Assembly (NCBI GenBank): GCA_963733885.1
Contig: CAVTES010000006.1
Coordinates: 530,293 to 594,292, forward strand
Length of the DNA stretch: 64,000 nt
Source of the DNA: JACVRW01 sp963733885
GTDB taxonomy: Bacteria > Actinomycetota > Thermoleophilia > Solirubrobacterales > Thermoleophilaceae
Reading direction: 5' to 3'
The position numbers and the translations under genes were made by a program. The notes under the pieces are model-generated. The model searched no databases. It was not told where the DNA came from and was given only the letters and a program-made list of their open reading frames with translations. This document shows, in pieces, positions 51,141-59,355 of this stretch. Positions within the stretch are counted from its first letter, which is position 1, and each line of letters opens with the position of its first letter.

Positions 51141-52468
51141 TGTCAGACGACAACGGGCATGTCCCGGCGATGAATCCGTACGGGGGAGTAGGCGGAGGCG
51201 GGATCACCCTGCCGCCCTACTACAAGCCGACCGAGAGCATGGGTAGCGGGGCGACCTACTACCCGACCTCGGAGGAGCTCGGCGAGGATGAGATGCGGAT
51301 CACCTTCGTCGGCAGCTGCCCGTTCCCGCCGCGGCGAAACCAGGCCGCCACCTGCATCATGGTCGAGCTCGGCAACGGCAAGCGCTTCTTCTTCGACTTC
51401 GGGCCGGGTTGCCTGCGCAACATCCTCGCGATGCAGGTGCCGTTGCAGATGGTCAACGACATCTTCCTCACTCACCTGCACGTCGACCACTACGGCGAGC
51501 TGCCGTACCTGTTTGCGTTCGCCCCCTGGGCCGCCCGCTGGAAGCCGCTGCGGGTGCACGGGCCATCGGGCAGAACACCCGAGGACGGAACCAGCGCCAT
51601 GGTCGATGGAATGAAGAAGATGGCCCACTGGCACATCGACAGCTTCAACTCCTCACCGATCGGCGACGGCTACGAGGTCGAGGTCAACGAGTTCGACTTC
51701 CGCGACGACAACGGCATCTGTTACGACCAGGACGGGGTGACGATTCGCCACTGGCGCCGCTCCCACACCAAGGACGGGGCCTCCGCCTACCGGCTCGACT
51801 GGAACGGCCTCTCGTTCGTCTGGACCGGCGACGGCCGCCCGGACGAGCTCACCGCCGAGTTCGCAAAGGGCGTGGACGTCTTCGTCACCGAGGTGCAGCC
51901 CGACCTGGCGAACCTGCAGCAGTTGAAGATGGGGCTGCCGCCGGTGATCACCAACAACACGGTCGACACCGCGCACACGGTCCACTACGCGGTCGGCTAC
52001 CTGACCAAGCAGGTCAACCCGCGGTTGGCGATGGTCACCCACACCGCCTTCGACGAGGATCTGCTGCCCGAGATCCTCGCCGGCATCAGGGTCCACTGGG
52101 ACGGCCTGTTCCAGTTCGGCGCTCCCGACGGCGTCGTCGTCAACGTCACCAAGGAAGCGATCTGGACACGCAACGCGGCGCTCTCCGAAGCGGCCAGCCC
52201 GGCACGGCCGAGCAAATCCGAGGCCAAGGAGCTGTTCGACCTCGGCCCCACGCATCTCAGCGTCGACTTCCCCGACCCCGTGCACAACGTCACCGACGTG
52301 CAGGAGGAGTTCGTCCGCGAGAAGGAGATCGATCCGGACCTCTACTACCCCGAGGACGTCAAGCGCGACCTCGTGCGCGTCTTCCCGAGGGGGTTCAAGA
52401 TCGAGATCCCGAAGATGGTCGCCCAGAAGGTCGGCGACAAGATCAAGAGCCGTTTCGGCCGCGACTAG
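51140..52468 (+). CDS. MBL-fold metallo-hydrolase (GntH-like)
   Basis: A 442-residue metallo-beta-lactamase-fold enzyme. The metal ligands are in FLTHLHVDHYGELPYLFAF (HxHxDH), a second His in WRRSHTKDGASAYRL, Asp in VWTGDGRPDELT and His in MVTHTAFDEDLLPEI. The N-terminal NPYGGVGGGGITLPPYYKPT and the C-terminal helical part resemble MBL proteins annotated as guanitoxin biosynthesis GntH-like; the substrate here is unknown. It overlaps the small coiled-coil gene by 1 bp and is 8 bp before the CobW-type gene, which suggests that the GTPase supplies its metal. Confidence 0.83.
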   Translation: MSDDNGHVPAMNPYGGVGGGGITLPPYYKPTESMGSGATYYPTSEELGEDEMRITFVGSCPFPPRRNQAATCIMVELGNGKRFFFDFGPGCLRNILAMQVPLQMVNDIFLTHLHVDHYGELPYLFAFAPWAARWKPLRVHGPSGRTPEDGTSAMVDGMKKMAHWHIDSFNSSPIGDGYEVEVNEFDFRDDNGICYDQDGVTIRHWRRSHTKDGASAYRLDWNGLSFVWTGDGRPDELTAEFAKGVDVFVTEVQPDLANLQQLKMGLPPVITNNTVDTAHTVHYAVGYLTKQVNPRLAMVTHTAFDEDLLPEILAGIRVHWDGLFQFGAPDGVVVNVTKEAIWTRNAALSEAASPARPSKSEAKELFDLGPTHLSVDFPDPVHNVTDVQEEFVREKEIDPDLYYPEDVKRDLVRVFPRGFKIEIPKMVAQKVGDKIKSRFGRD

Positions 52469-52476
52469 GGGGCGGG

Positions 52477-53526
52477 ATGAGCCCCGATCACGACGACGAT
52501 TCCAGCGGGGCCGAGCGGACCCCGGTGACGGTGCTCACCGGGTTCCTCGGCGCCGGCAAGACGACCCTGCTCAACCGCATCCTCAACGGCGACCACGGGA
52601 TGAAGGTCGGCGTCCTGGTCAACGACTTCGGCTCGATCAACATCGACGCCGATCTCGTCGTCGATGTCGAGAGCGACGTGATCAGCCTCGCCAACGGCTG
52701 CGTCTGCTGCTCGATCCGCGACGACCTCTCCGAGGCCGTGATCCAGGTCATCGAGCGGCCCGAGCGGCCCGAGTACATCCTGCTGGAGGCGAGCGGAGTG
52801 GCCGAGCCGACCGGAATCGCCCTCACCTTCGCCGACGACCCCTCGCTGATAGACCGGGTCCGCCTCGACAGCATCATCTGCGTTGTCGATGCCGAGCAGG
52901 TCTTCGCGGCTCCCGAGCAGATGGAGCTGAAGATCTGGCAGGTCGCGACGGCCGACATGCTGATCCTCAACAAGACCGACCTCGTCGGGCGGGAGCAGAT
53001 CGAACGGATCAGGGGCTGGCTCGACGATCGCCTGCACCGCTACAGGCTGCTCGAGGCCAACAGGTGCGACGTCCCGCTCGAGGTCCTGCTCGGCGTCGGA
53101 AGGTTCCACCCCGGCTACCTCGAGCCCGATCGAGCCGCCCACTCCCCGGGATGCACCGATCCCGGCTGCGACCACGCAGAGCACACCGGCCATGACCATC
53201 GCTTCGAATCGTGGAGCTACGAAACCGACCGGCCGCTCTCACTGGACGCCCTGCGCAAGACGGCGGCGAAGCTGCCCGCGGACATCTACCGGGCCAAGGG
53301 CGTCGTAGCCGCCTCCGAGGCACCTGAGCGCCGCGCGGTGCTGCAGGTGGTGGGGAAGAGGGTGGACGTCTCCTTCGACGGCGACTGGGGCGGACAGGCC
53401 CCGCGGACGCGGATCGTCGCGATCGGCGCGGCCGGCACCATCGGCCCCGGAGATCTCGAGAAGCACTTCGCCGCCTGCCTGGCGGAAGGCGACGGCGCTG
53501 CGGCCGCGCTTCCCATGCGAGCGTAG
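52477..53526 (+). CDS. CobW/COG0523 family GTP-dependent metallochaperone
   Basis: A 349-residue G3E GTPase. Walker A is VLTGFLGAGKTTLLNRILNG; the metal motif CxCC is SLANGCVCCSIRDDL; SGVAEPTGIALTF and LNKTDLVG follow; a Cys/His-rich loop is CTDPGCDHAEHTGHDH. Such proteins insert Zn2+, Co2+ or other metals into client enzymes. Being the last gene after the MBL hydrolase (8-bp gap), the likely client is that hydrolase. It is the last cargo gene of element A. Confidence 0.92.
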   Translation: MSPDHDDDSSGAERTPVTVLTGFLGAGKTTLLNRILNGDHGMKVGVLVNDFGSINIDADLVVDVESDVISLANGCVCCSIRDDLSEAVIQVIERPERPEYILLEASGVAEPTGIALTFADDPSLIDRVRLDSIICVVDAEQVFAAPEQMELKIWQVATADMLILNKTDLVGREQIERIRGWLDDRLHRYRLLEANRCDVPLEVLLGVGRFHPGYLEPDRAAHSPGCTDPGCDHAEHTGHDHRFESWSYETDRPLSLDALRKTAAKLPADIYRAKGVVAASEAPERRAVLQVVGKRVDVSFDGDWGGQAPRTRIVAIGAAGTIGPGDLEKHFAACLAEGDGAAAALPMRA

Positions 53527-53552
53527 CGCTGCGCCTGTCGGATCCCCCGATT

Positions 53553-53578
53553 GGGCCAGAGCCGTAGGTCTCTGGCCC
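53553..53578. promoter_or_regulatory. Putative integrase arm-type sites, right end of element A
   Basis: GGGCCAGAG (53553-53561) and TCTCTGGCCC (53569-53578) are inverted copies of the sequence repeated twice near the left end (26731-26752). They lie 108 bp before the right attachment site. Confidence 0.4.
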
Positions 53579-53685
53579 AAATCCAGGCGAACTCCCAGCA
53601 AACGCTCCGAATCAGCGGCGCTCGCAGCGGCCTTGGAGCACCGCTTTTGCCCTGCAAACAAGCTGAAGTCTTGGCCGGAGGCGGA

Positions 53686-53731
53686 TCGCCTCACACGCGA
53701 GAGGTCGCTGGTTCGAACCCAGCCGCGCCCA
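53686..53731 (+). other. Attachment site between elements A and B (tRNA-Val 3' part)
   Basis: 46 bp identical to the 3' end of tRNA-Val (26605-26650): anticodon stem-loop, variable region, T arm and acceptor 3' strand. The 5' part of the tRNA is absent, so no functional tRNA is encoded. It is the right end of element A and the left end of element B; integrase B begins immediately beyond. No third copy is present to the right, so element B ends outside the window. Confidence 0.85.
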
Positions 53732-55055
53732 CTCGAAGAAGCCCTGCTATGGCGGGGTTTGGTCGTTCCCGTGCTCTCGCCCGACTTCGGTTGCGAGGAT
53801 GCTGAATCGCGTTTTGTGCCCAATCGTGCCAATCAATGCCCTCTACGAGAGCCCTGAGGGCGGCCTTCTCCTCCTCGCCTCGGCGCATGGCCTGGGCGTA
53901 GATGCGAAGCGCGAGCTTGGGGTCGGTGTGGCCCATCTGCTGCATCACGTAGACCGGGTCGTGCCCGAGCGCGTACAGCAGCGAGGCGAACGTACGCCGC
54001 AGGGAGCGCGGCGTTAGGCCGACGGGGATGGGAATCTCGTCCCTGTCCGCGAGCAGTGCATTGGCCTGGGTCAGCGCTCGGGTCATCGTGCGGTTGCGGA
54101 AGTTGCTCGGGCTCTGGGGCCAGCCGGTGGCGGTGGGGAAGACGAGTGCTCTGCTGACCGGGCTGTCCATCCTCGCCCTGTGGATCGTCAGCTCCTCGCG
54201 GAGGGCAGGGACGAGGTCGACCCAGCGGACGCCGGCATCGGTCTTTGCCTCACCCACTCGAAGGCGACCGCCCGCGAGGTCGACATGCTCCCAGCGCAGC
54301 GCGAGCAGTTCCCCGAGCCGCAGCCCCGCGAACACGAGGCTCGCCACCATCGTCTTCCGTTGGCCGAGATCACCGGCGCGCGCCTCGGCGTCGAGCCTGC
54401 GGGCGCCCTCGATCAGCGCGCCGATCTGGATGGCGCGATCGAGATAGGTGCGCTCAGGCGAAGCCACTCGGAGGCGCCTTCGTCGACCTCTCGCGGGATT
54501 GCGCTCGAGATAGCCGTACTCGACCGCCACCTCCAGGATCTGGCCGAGCCGCGTCAGCGTCTTGTTGATCATCTCGTTCCCGAGCGGGCGCCGGCGGACG
54601 GGCTCGCCGCGCTCGCGGGCGGCGCGCAATGCGTCGCGCTCGCGGATCTTGAAATGCCGGTAGCGGTCGACTTCCTCGACCGTGATCTCGGACAGCCGGT
54701 ACTCCGCGAAAAACGGCAGCAGGTGATGGGTGATCTCATACTCGTACGCCGACACCGTGTTTGCCTTGAGTTCCAGCTTTGCGCGGTCGAACCACTCGGA
54801 TGCAAACTCATGGAAGGTCGGCTCGCTTTTCGGCGGCTCGGGGATTGATGTCGCCGGCTCTGGGACCCAGAGCCCACGCCGGACGTCGGCGAGGGTGTTG
54901 GCCAGCTCGGCCTCAGCCTTGGCGCGTGTCCAGCCATCGCGGCTGTGACCGAAGCGCACGTAGTGGCGCTCGCCGTACGCGCGTATGCGTGCCGAGAATG
55001 TGCGGCCGTTCTTGCCTACGCGCTCGATGAGCTGTCCTGTCGATGGACGGGCCAC
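53691..55055 (-). CDS. Tyrosine recombinase (integrase) of element B
   Basis: A 454-residue integrase: an N-terminal RTFSARIRAYGERHYVRFGH, a core-binding domain, and catalytic residues in GLRLGELLALRWEHVDL (Arg), TPRSLRRTFASLLYALGHDP (the usual HxxR is SxxR with a shifted Arg), MQQMGHTDPKLALRIYAQAM (His and Tyr). It lacks the HTH insertion of integrase A. GTG 55055 is the likely start, 16 bp after the excisionase stop. The last residues, LLRVGAAGFEPATSRV, are read from the tRNA-derived attachment site itself. Confidence 0.88.
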   Translation of the reverse strand: MARPSTGQLIERVGKNGRTFSARIRAYGERHYVRFGHSRDGWTRAKAEAELANTLADVRRGLWVPEPATSIPEPPKSEPTFHEFASEWFDRAKLELKANTVSAYEYEITHHLLPFFAEYRLSEITVEEVDRYRHFKIRERDALRAARERGEPVRRRPLGNEMINKTLTRLGQILEVAVEYGYLERNPARGRRRRLRVASPERTYLDRAIQIGALIEGARRLDAEARAGDLGQRKTMVASLVFAGLRLGELLALRWEHVDLAGGRLRVGEAKTDAGVRWVDLVPALREELTIHRARMDSPVSRALVFPTATGWPQSPSNFRNRTMTRALTQANALLADRDEIPIPVGLTPRSLRRTFASLLYALGHDPVYVMQQMGHTDPKLALRIYAQAMRRGEEEKAALRALVEGIDWHDWAQNAIQHPRNRSRARARERPNPAIAGLLRVGAAGFEPATSRV

Positions 55056-55071
55056 TACACCGTCGTCCAGC

Positions 55072-55548
55072 CTAGAACTGTCTGCAAGTGGCGCAGCATC
55101 GGGTCCCCGGATCACCGGACGCGTCCGTTCCGCACTGGAAGCAGTCTTGGCGCCGAGAGCCGCGGTCGCCTCTCGGCAGTTGGTGTCGGTCGGACTTGCG
55201 GTTGCGAGCGATCGTCGCGGTCCGTTGCCGGGTGCGCTGGGCGGCCTCGAGGTCGAAGCGAAGCGTCGGCCGGCCCTGAGCGCCGAGACGAAGAACACCG
55301 AGTTCCTCAGCGTGCTCGTAGACGAACTGGCGAGAAACCCCTAACTGTTGTGCGAGGGTCGATGCGTCAACGAGCGCCCCGGATGGTGCTCCGGCGGCGA
55401 GGGCCTCGAGGACGGGCTGTAGGAGCTCGAGGATCCGCGCGGCGACAGCCTCCGCGAGTCGCTCCTCGGACAGCTCGCCAGCAACGGCGACCCGGTCCGC
55501 GGGCCTCATGTCGGACGGCTTTCCCGGCGTTGAGGGTTGCGCAGACAT
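55072..55548 (-). CDS. Excisionase-like HTH protein of element B
   Basis: A protein of 158 residues with ASTLAQQLGVSRQFVYEHAE then ELGVLRLGAQGRPTLRFDLE, aligned with the HTH of the element A protein (EVAAQFGVSRTWVYAHADEL). The N-terminal helix (LAEAVAARILELLQPVLEAL) also corresponds. The C-terminal 50 residues overlap nothing and are rich in Arg/Cys. It lies 16 bp upstream of integrase B. An operator-like repeat lies at its start. Confidence 0.75.
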   Translation of the reverse strand: MSAQPSTPGKPSDMRPADRVAVAGELSEERLAEAVAARILELLQPVLEALAAGAPSGALVDASTLAQQLGVSRQFVYEHAEELGVLRLGAQGRPTLRFDLEAAQRTRQRTATIARNRKSDRHQLPRGDRGSRRQDCFQCGTDASGDPGTRCCATCRQF

Positions 55549-55572
55549 ACGCCTCTACCCCTAGAGAGGCCC
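55549..55572 (-). promoter_or_regulatory. Operator-like repeat before the integration operon of element B
   Basis: CCTCTA-CCCC-TAGAGAGG is an inverted repeat directly upstream of ATG 55548. The site before element A's operon (28951-28972) has the same position and related arms, with conserved CGCCTCTAC. Confidence 0.4.
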
Positions 55573-55626
55573 TTACCCCTCGGAACGGCCCCCCGGGGTC
55601 GTCTCCGAGCACCAAAGGTCCAGGCT

Positions 55627-56131
55627 CAGCCAGGAGAGCGCCCGTGCCCGCCCCGCGTGGCGCTTCACTGGCCACCGGGTGCTCTCGCATGTGGCTGAGG
55701 AGCGCGCGCAGAGGCTGGTCGCGGTGCAGTTCTTCCTGCTCGCCCCTTACGTCGCCGTCGAGGCCGTTCGGCGCCTGGTCATCGGCCGTGAGGCCGAGAC
55801 GAGTGTCCTCGGCATGGCCTTGACTGCGACCAGCCTGATCGGGATGCCGTTCCTCGGCGTTGCCAAGCAGCGTCTGGCGGACACGCTCGGCTCCTCCGCC
55901 ACCCACGGCGAGGGCGCCCAGAACCTGCTTTGCTCGTACCTCGCCGCCGCCGTCTTCCTGGGGCTGGCTGGTAACGCCGTGTTCGGCTGATGGTGGCTGG
56001 ATCCCATCGCCGCGCTTTTCATCGTGGGCGTCGCCGTCAAGGAAGGCCTCGAGACCTGGCGAGGCGAGGGCTGCTGCGCGGCGCCGGCGATGGCCACGCC
56101 CGCGGCCTGCCACGACGACTGCTGCGGCTGA
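55627..56131 (+). pseudogene. Cation-efflux (CDF-like) transporter remnant
   Basis: The frame lacks the N-terminal helices and begins inside a transporter: WRFTGHRVLSHVAEERAQRL, then VAVQFFLLAPYVAVEAVRRL, LIGMPFLGVAKQRLADTLGS and EGAQNLLCSYLAAAVFLGLA. An in-frame TGA at 55988-55990 interrupts NAVFG-(stop)-WWLDPIAALFIVGVAVKEG. The tail ends in a metal-binding-type CHDDCCG. Truncation plus the stop codon indicate a pseudogene, probably once a heavy-metal exporter. Confidence 0.72.
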
Positions 56132-56229
56132 CGTGGGACCTTCAGCAAACAGGCGCCAGCTACTACGTGGCGCGGCACATGCTCCGTAGGCTCCTGCCGG
56201 TAGCGGCGGGCGAGGCCCAGCTCTCGACG

Positions 56230-56430
56230 CTAGGAGCCGCGGGTGTGGTCCCCGTGGGTGCCGCCGTAGAACCCCTCGCGGTCGATCAGCGTAATCAGCA
56301 GAACGGCGACAGTCGCGAGCGCCGTGTAGCCCCAGGAGCCGACGTCTAGCGCCTTGCCGATCGCGACGGCCGCGATGGCCAGTGGCACTACGGCGGCGAA
56401 GGCGACGATCGTGCGGTTCACATGGCCCAT
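56230..56430 (-). CDS. Small two-helix membrane protein
   Basis: A 66-residue protein from ATG 56430: MGHVNRTIVAFAAVVPLAIA, then SWGYTALATVAVLLITLIDR and a His-rich tail (GGTHGDHTRGS). Two helices and a short C-terminal extension; no family is recognised. It stands alone between the transporter remnant and the structured block. Confidence 0.55.
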   Translation of the reverse strand: MGHVNRTIVAFAAVVPLAIAAVAIGKALDVGSWGYTALATVAVLLITLIDREGFYGGTHGDHTRGS

Positions 56431-56689
56431 GTTACGGGCGCCTAAGAGACCCGATCGGACGCCCACTCCGCGATCGACCGGACCAGCGGGTGATCGGGAA
56501 GCCGAGGCCGCAAGACTATCCCTTCGAAGCTCGTGCCACGGCGAGTGGCCCGCCCCCGGGCTTAACGCCAAGCCGGGGAACCGGCTCGGGCGAGGCCGGC
56601 AACGGGCCTGGTACTTCGGGAGACGCGACAGTCCGAGGCGGCGAGCGGTTAGCAGCGGCCCGTCGTCAACTTCAGCGGCATCGAGTTGC

Positions 56690-56935
56690 CCCGCAAAGCA
56701 GCCCCGTCACACGCCCGGACCCCACCTCCCTCGAGATAACAGAACCGCTCGACCCACCGACACCCGAGCCTGTATCCCGGCCGCCGCCTCACCTACTCGC
56801 TACCCCCGCCCCACCCCTCCAACCCCTCCCGCGTGTCGACGCCACGCTCCCAATCCCAGCTCTCGACCCCCCTGCACGACTCACCGACCTGCTCTTCCGG
56901 GTCCCGTTGCCGCCGCCCCGCCCCACGCCACCCAA
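56690..56935. other. G-poor, C-rich noncoding tract, copy B
   Basis: The counterpart of 29180-29456: a pyrimidine- and C-rich plus strand with few G (CACCCCTCCAACCCC, CCCACCGACACCC). Sequence similarity to copy A is low except in composition and position, directly before the conserved hairpins. Frames are not conserved. Confidence 0.45.
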
Positions 56936-57143
56936 GCGTCCCGCCCTGGGCTGGCCCGTCCAGCTTTACCTGGACGGTCGAGGAAGGGGAGTCCGGCGCG
57001 AAGCGGCGGACTCCCCTTCCTCCAAGGGCCCAGGCGGGACGCCAACGAAACACCCAACGGCGGGGCGGCGGCCTGTTGCGCTCAAGGAAGAAACCCATAG
57101 AGCGAAACAGATGGAGGGAAACACAAGGAGGGAAACAGGTGTT
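56936..57143. ncRNA. Conserved three-hairpin structured element, copy B
   Basis: Outer stem P1: 56936-56945 with 57033-57042 and 56947-56951 with 57028-57032, one bulged C. P2: GTCCAG (56958-56963) with CTGGAC (56970-56975). P3: 56980-56995 with 57007-57022. Compared with copy A, two base pairs in P3 (T-A to G-C and G-C to A-T) and one in P1 (T-A to G-C) changed on both sides, preserving pairing. The purine-rich tail with two GGAGGGAAACA units is nearly identical. Confidence 0.65.
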
Positions 57144-57344
57144 TCGTCGACGCCCGCTTCCCTCCGCCGGCTCCGGCTTTGCCGCTGCTCAACCACTCCA
57201 CCCGCGATGGTGTAGGCGCCGTCGGTGGCTTGGCGGGGCGGACTTCCGTAGCAGCCGATCGGCGAGAGTGCCGCTCGCACAGGTAAGCGCGCGTCTGGAC
57301 GCAGCCCGGCTGGGCTCCTGCTGGTCATCGAACGCAACAGCGGT

Positions 57345-58928
57345 TTAGTCGCGCATTGCGGGGAAGATGTCGCCGAGGATCTCGTGGCCGATGGCGATGG
57401 CGTTTGCGCCGGTGATCGTATCTTCGGGCTTGATGTCGGGGACGGTTTTGCCGAGGCCCTGGGCGAAGGCTAGGACGGCGAGCAGGAGCGACTTGCCGAG
57501 CAGGCCGAGCGGCGCGTCCAGGGGGGCGAGGGATTCGTGCATTTCGGGGACGGGGCGTGGGGTGACCTGCGGCCAGTCCTCCTGCGGCCTGGGCGAGGTC
57601 AGGGTGAAGATGTCGGCGAAGCTGGGGGCGCTGGCGTCGCGGGCGCTCAGCGGCTGGCCGAGGTTGAAGCGCTGGCGCATCGTGGCCAGCAGCGAGGTCG
57701 CGCGGAACTCGTCGTTGACGATGGTCCGCTCTGGGATCCAGGCGGAGATCGCCACAGTGGGGATGCGCACGCCGGAGCGGTTGAAGGTGAAGCCCATCTG
57801 GCCGGGCGCGCCCGTGCCGTTGGGCGGGACGGCTGGCGGTGGCGGGACGTGGTCGTAGGTGCCGCCGTGCTCGTCGAAGGTCACCAGCAGCGTCGTGTTG
57901 AGGTGGTTGGAGCCGGTCGCCGAGGACGAGCGGCGGATCGCGTCGTAGATGCGCGCCAGCAGGTCCTCGCCGCCGATCAGCGAGGACGGAGGATCGAAAT
58001 GCAGGCTCGCGGCGTCGTCGGCTCCGAGCTGCTTGCCGAGCGCGGCGACGACGCCGCCGAACGGCGGGTGCATGTCGTTGTGGTTCCAGCCGATGATCTG
58101 CGGCTCGATGAACGAGTAGGTCGGCAGCTCCCCCTCCTCGGCATCCTGGAAGAACTGTCGCGTGGAAAAGAAGTTGGTGGCGAAGCGGCTGGCGAGCCGC
58201 GGCGCGTGGATGACGCCGGTCAGCGAGTAGTGCGAGGGCGGATCGCAGTAGACCTTCCACGTCAGCCCGGCCGCGTCGAGCCGGTCGAACAGCGTCTCCA
58301 CGTCGTTGTTACGCGGGAACGACCCCGGCGGCGACGTGTTCACCACAAAGCCCGACGACGCCCCGGCGTGAAAGAAGGAGCGGTTGGGATAGGTGCACGT
58401 CGGCACGTCGCAGAACCAGTGATCGAACGTCGCAAAGCCGCGCGCGATCGCTGACAGCACCGGCATCTGCTCGGGCGTGTAGCCGGTCATGATCTGCGAG
58501 TACTCCTCGACCGTCGGCTGACGCCCAAGCTCGTCGGTCAACACGCTGATGTAGTCGGCCAGGAAACCGTCCATCGTCGGCGACTGGCCATCGCGCGGCT
58601 CGTTGAAGGACTTCTCAGCCTGCAAGTTGAAGCGGTTCTCCTCATCCAGAATCCCGAACAGCTGCGTGTTGATGTGCGGAAGCTCCTCACCCGAATCGGG
58701 ACTCGGCGTGTTCATGTTCGCCGCCACCCCGTAGGAGACGGTCCCGTCTTGCGGCCGGTGCTCCGCCCAATCCGGGACCCGGTTTGACAGCTCCTTGCCG
58801 ATCACGCCCTCAAACGAAGCGACCTCCCCCGGCTCATACAAGCGACCCAACAGGTTGTCGAACGACCGGTTCTCGAACATCACCACAACGACGTGATCCA
58901 GCGCGTTCTCCCGGCTCGGCGTGCCCAA
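57345..58928 (-). CDS. Phosphoesterase of the bacterial phospholipase C/acid phosphatase family
   Basis: A 527-residue enzyme. The metal site begins VVVMFENRSFDNLLGRLYEP, with MDGFLADYIS, FDHWFCDVPTCTYPNRSFFH, NTTLLVTFDEHGGTYDHVPP and RIPTVAISAWIPERTI, all typical of PF04185 phospholipase C-type esterases that cleave phosphodiesters of lipids. A TTG start at 58928 fits the homologous N-terminus and follows GGAGG by 8 bp. There is no signal peptide. A weak match to the element motif core lies about 80 bp upstream. Confidence 0.87.
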   Translation of the reverse strand: MGTPSRENALDHVVVVMFENRSFDNLLGRLYEPGEVASFEGVIGKELSNRVPDWAEHRPQDGTVSYGVAANMNTPSPDSGEELPHINTQLFGILDEENRFNLQAEKSFNEPRDGQSPTMDGFLADYISVLTDELGRQPTVEEYSQIMTGYTPEQMPVLSAIARGFATFDHWFCDVPTCTYPNRSFFHAGASSGFVVNTSPPGSFPRNNDVETLFDRLDAAGLTWKVYCDPPSHYSLTGVIHAPRLASRFATNFFSTRQFFQDAEEGELPTYSFIEPQIIGWNHNDMHPPFGGVVAALGKQLGADDAASLHFDPPSSLIGGEDLLARIYDAIRRSSSATGSNHLNTTLLVTFDEHGGTYDHVPPPPAVPPNGTGAPGQMGFTFNRSGVRIPTVAISAWIPERTIVNDEFRATSLLATMRQRFNLGQPLSARDASAPSFADIFTLTSPRPQEDWPQVTPRPVPEMHESLAPLDAPLGLLGKSLLLAVLAFAQGLGKTVPDIKPEDTITGANAIAIGHEILGDIFPAMRD

Positions 58929-59355
58929 TCGAAACCTCCATGTGGGTCGGACCCGGCGCAGTCTCGCAGTACGCCGAAAGGATCCAGCGGGGCTGCACAC
59001 GGTGTCATCACCCCGAACGGGCGATTCATGTGCCCGCCGAGCAGCCGGACCACCCTTCGCCGCGCTCTCGCTTGGAGGCACGAGCGGCACTGCCGCTGGC
59101 AGGCGAAAGGAGCCGTCTCAGTGATCGCTACTGGCAGCCGAATCGTCAAGCTGCAGTGAGTCGAGAGTTGCCATCGCGCCCCGGGCGGAGCATCCTTCTG
59201 GGGCGGCGGGGTTCGTGCGATCAGCTGCTTTCCTCGGCCGCCAGGCCGGTCGGGCTCTGGCAGGTCGAGGTTGAGTGCGGCGTAGCCGTTCATCGGTCGG
59301 TCTGAGATTGTTGCCCTCGAGTTGACGACCCCGGCTTTGTAGGCTGGGCCGAGCG
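58929..59355. other. Gene-free stretch
   Basis: About 430 bp between divergent genes. Open frames on both strands have no domain. It should hold the promoter of the phospholipase C-like gene; TCGGGGTGATGAC on the minus strand (about 59003-59018) is a degenerate match to the element motif core. Confidence 0.35.

Noticed and set aside
53239..53832. Minus-strand frame containing GWVRTSDLSRVR
   Set aside because: This peptide is a well-known artefact of translating tRNA sequence; the frame crosses the attachment site and is antisense to the CobW gene.
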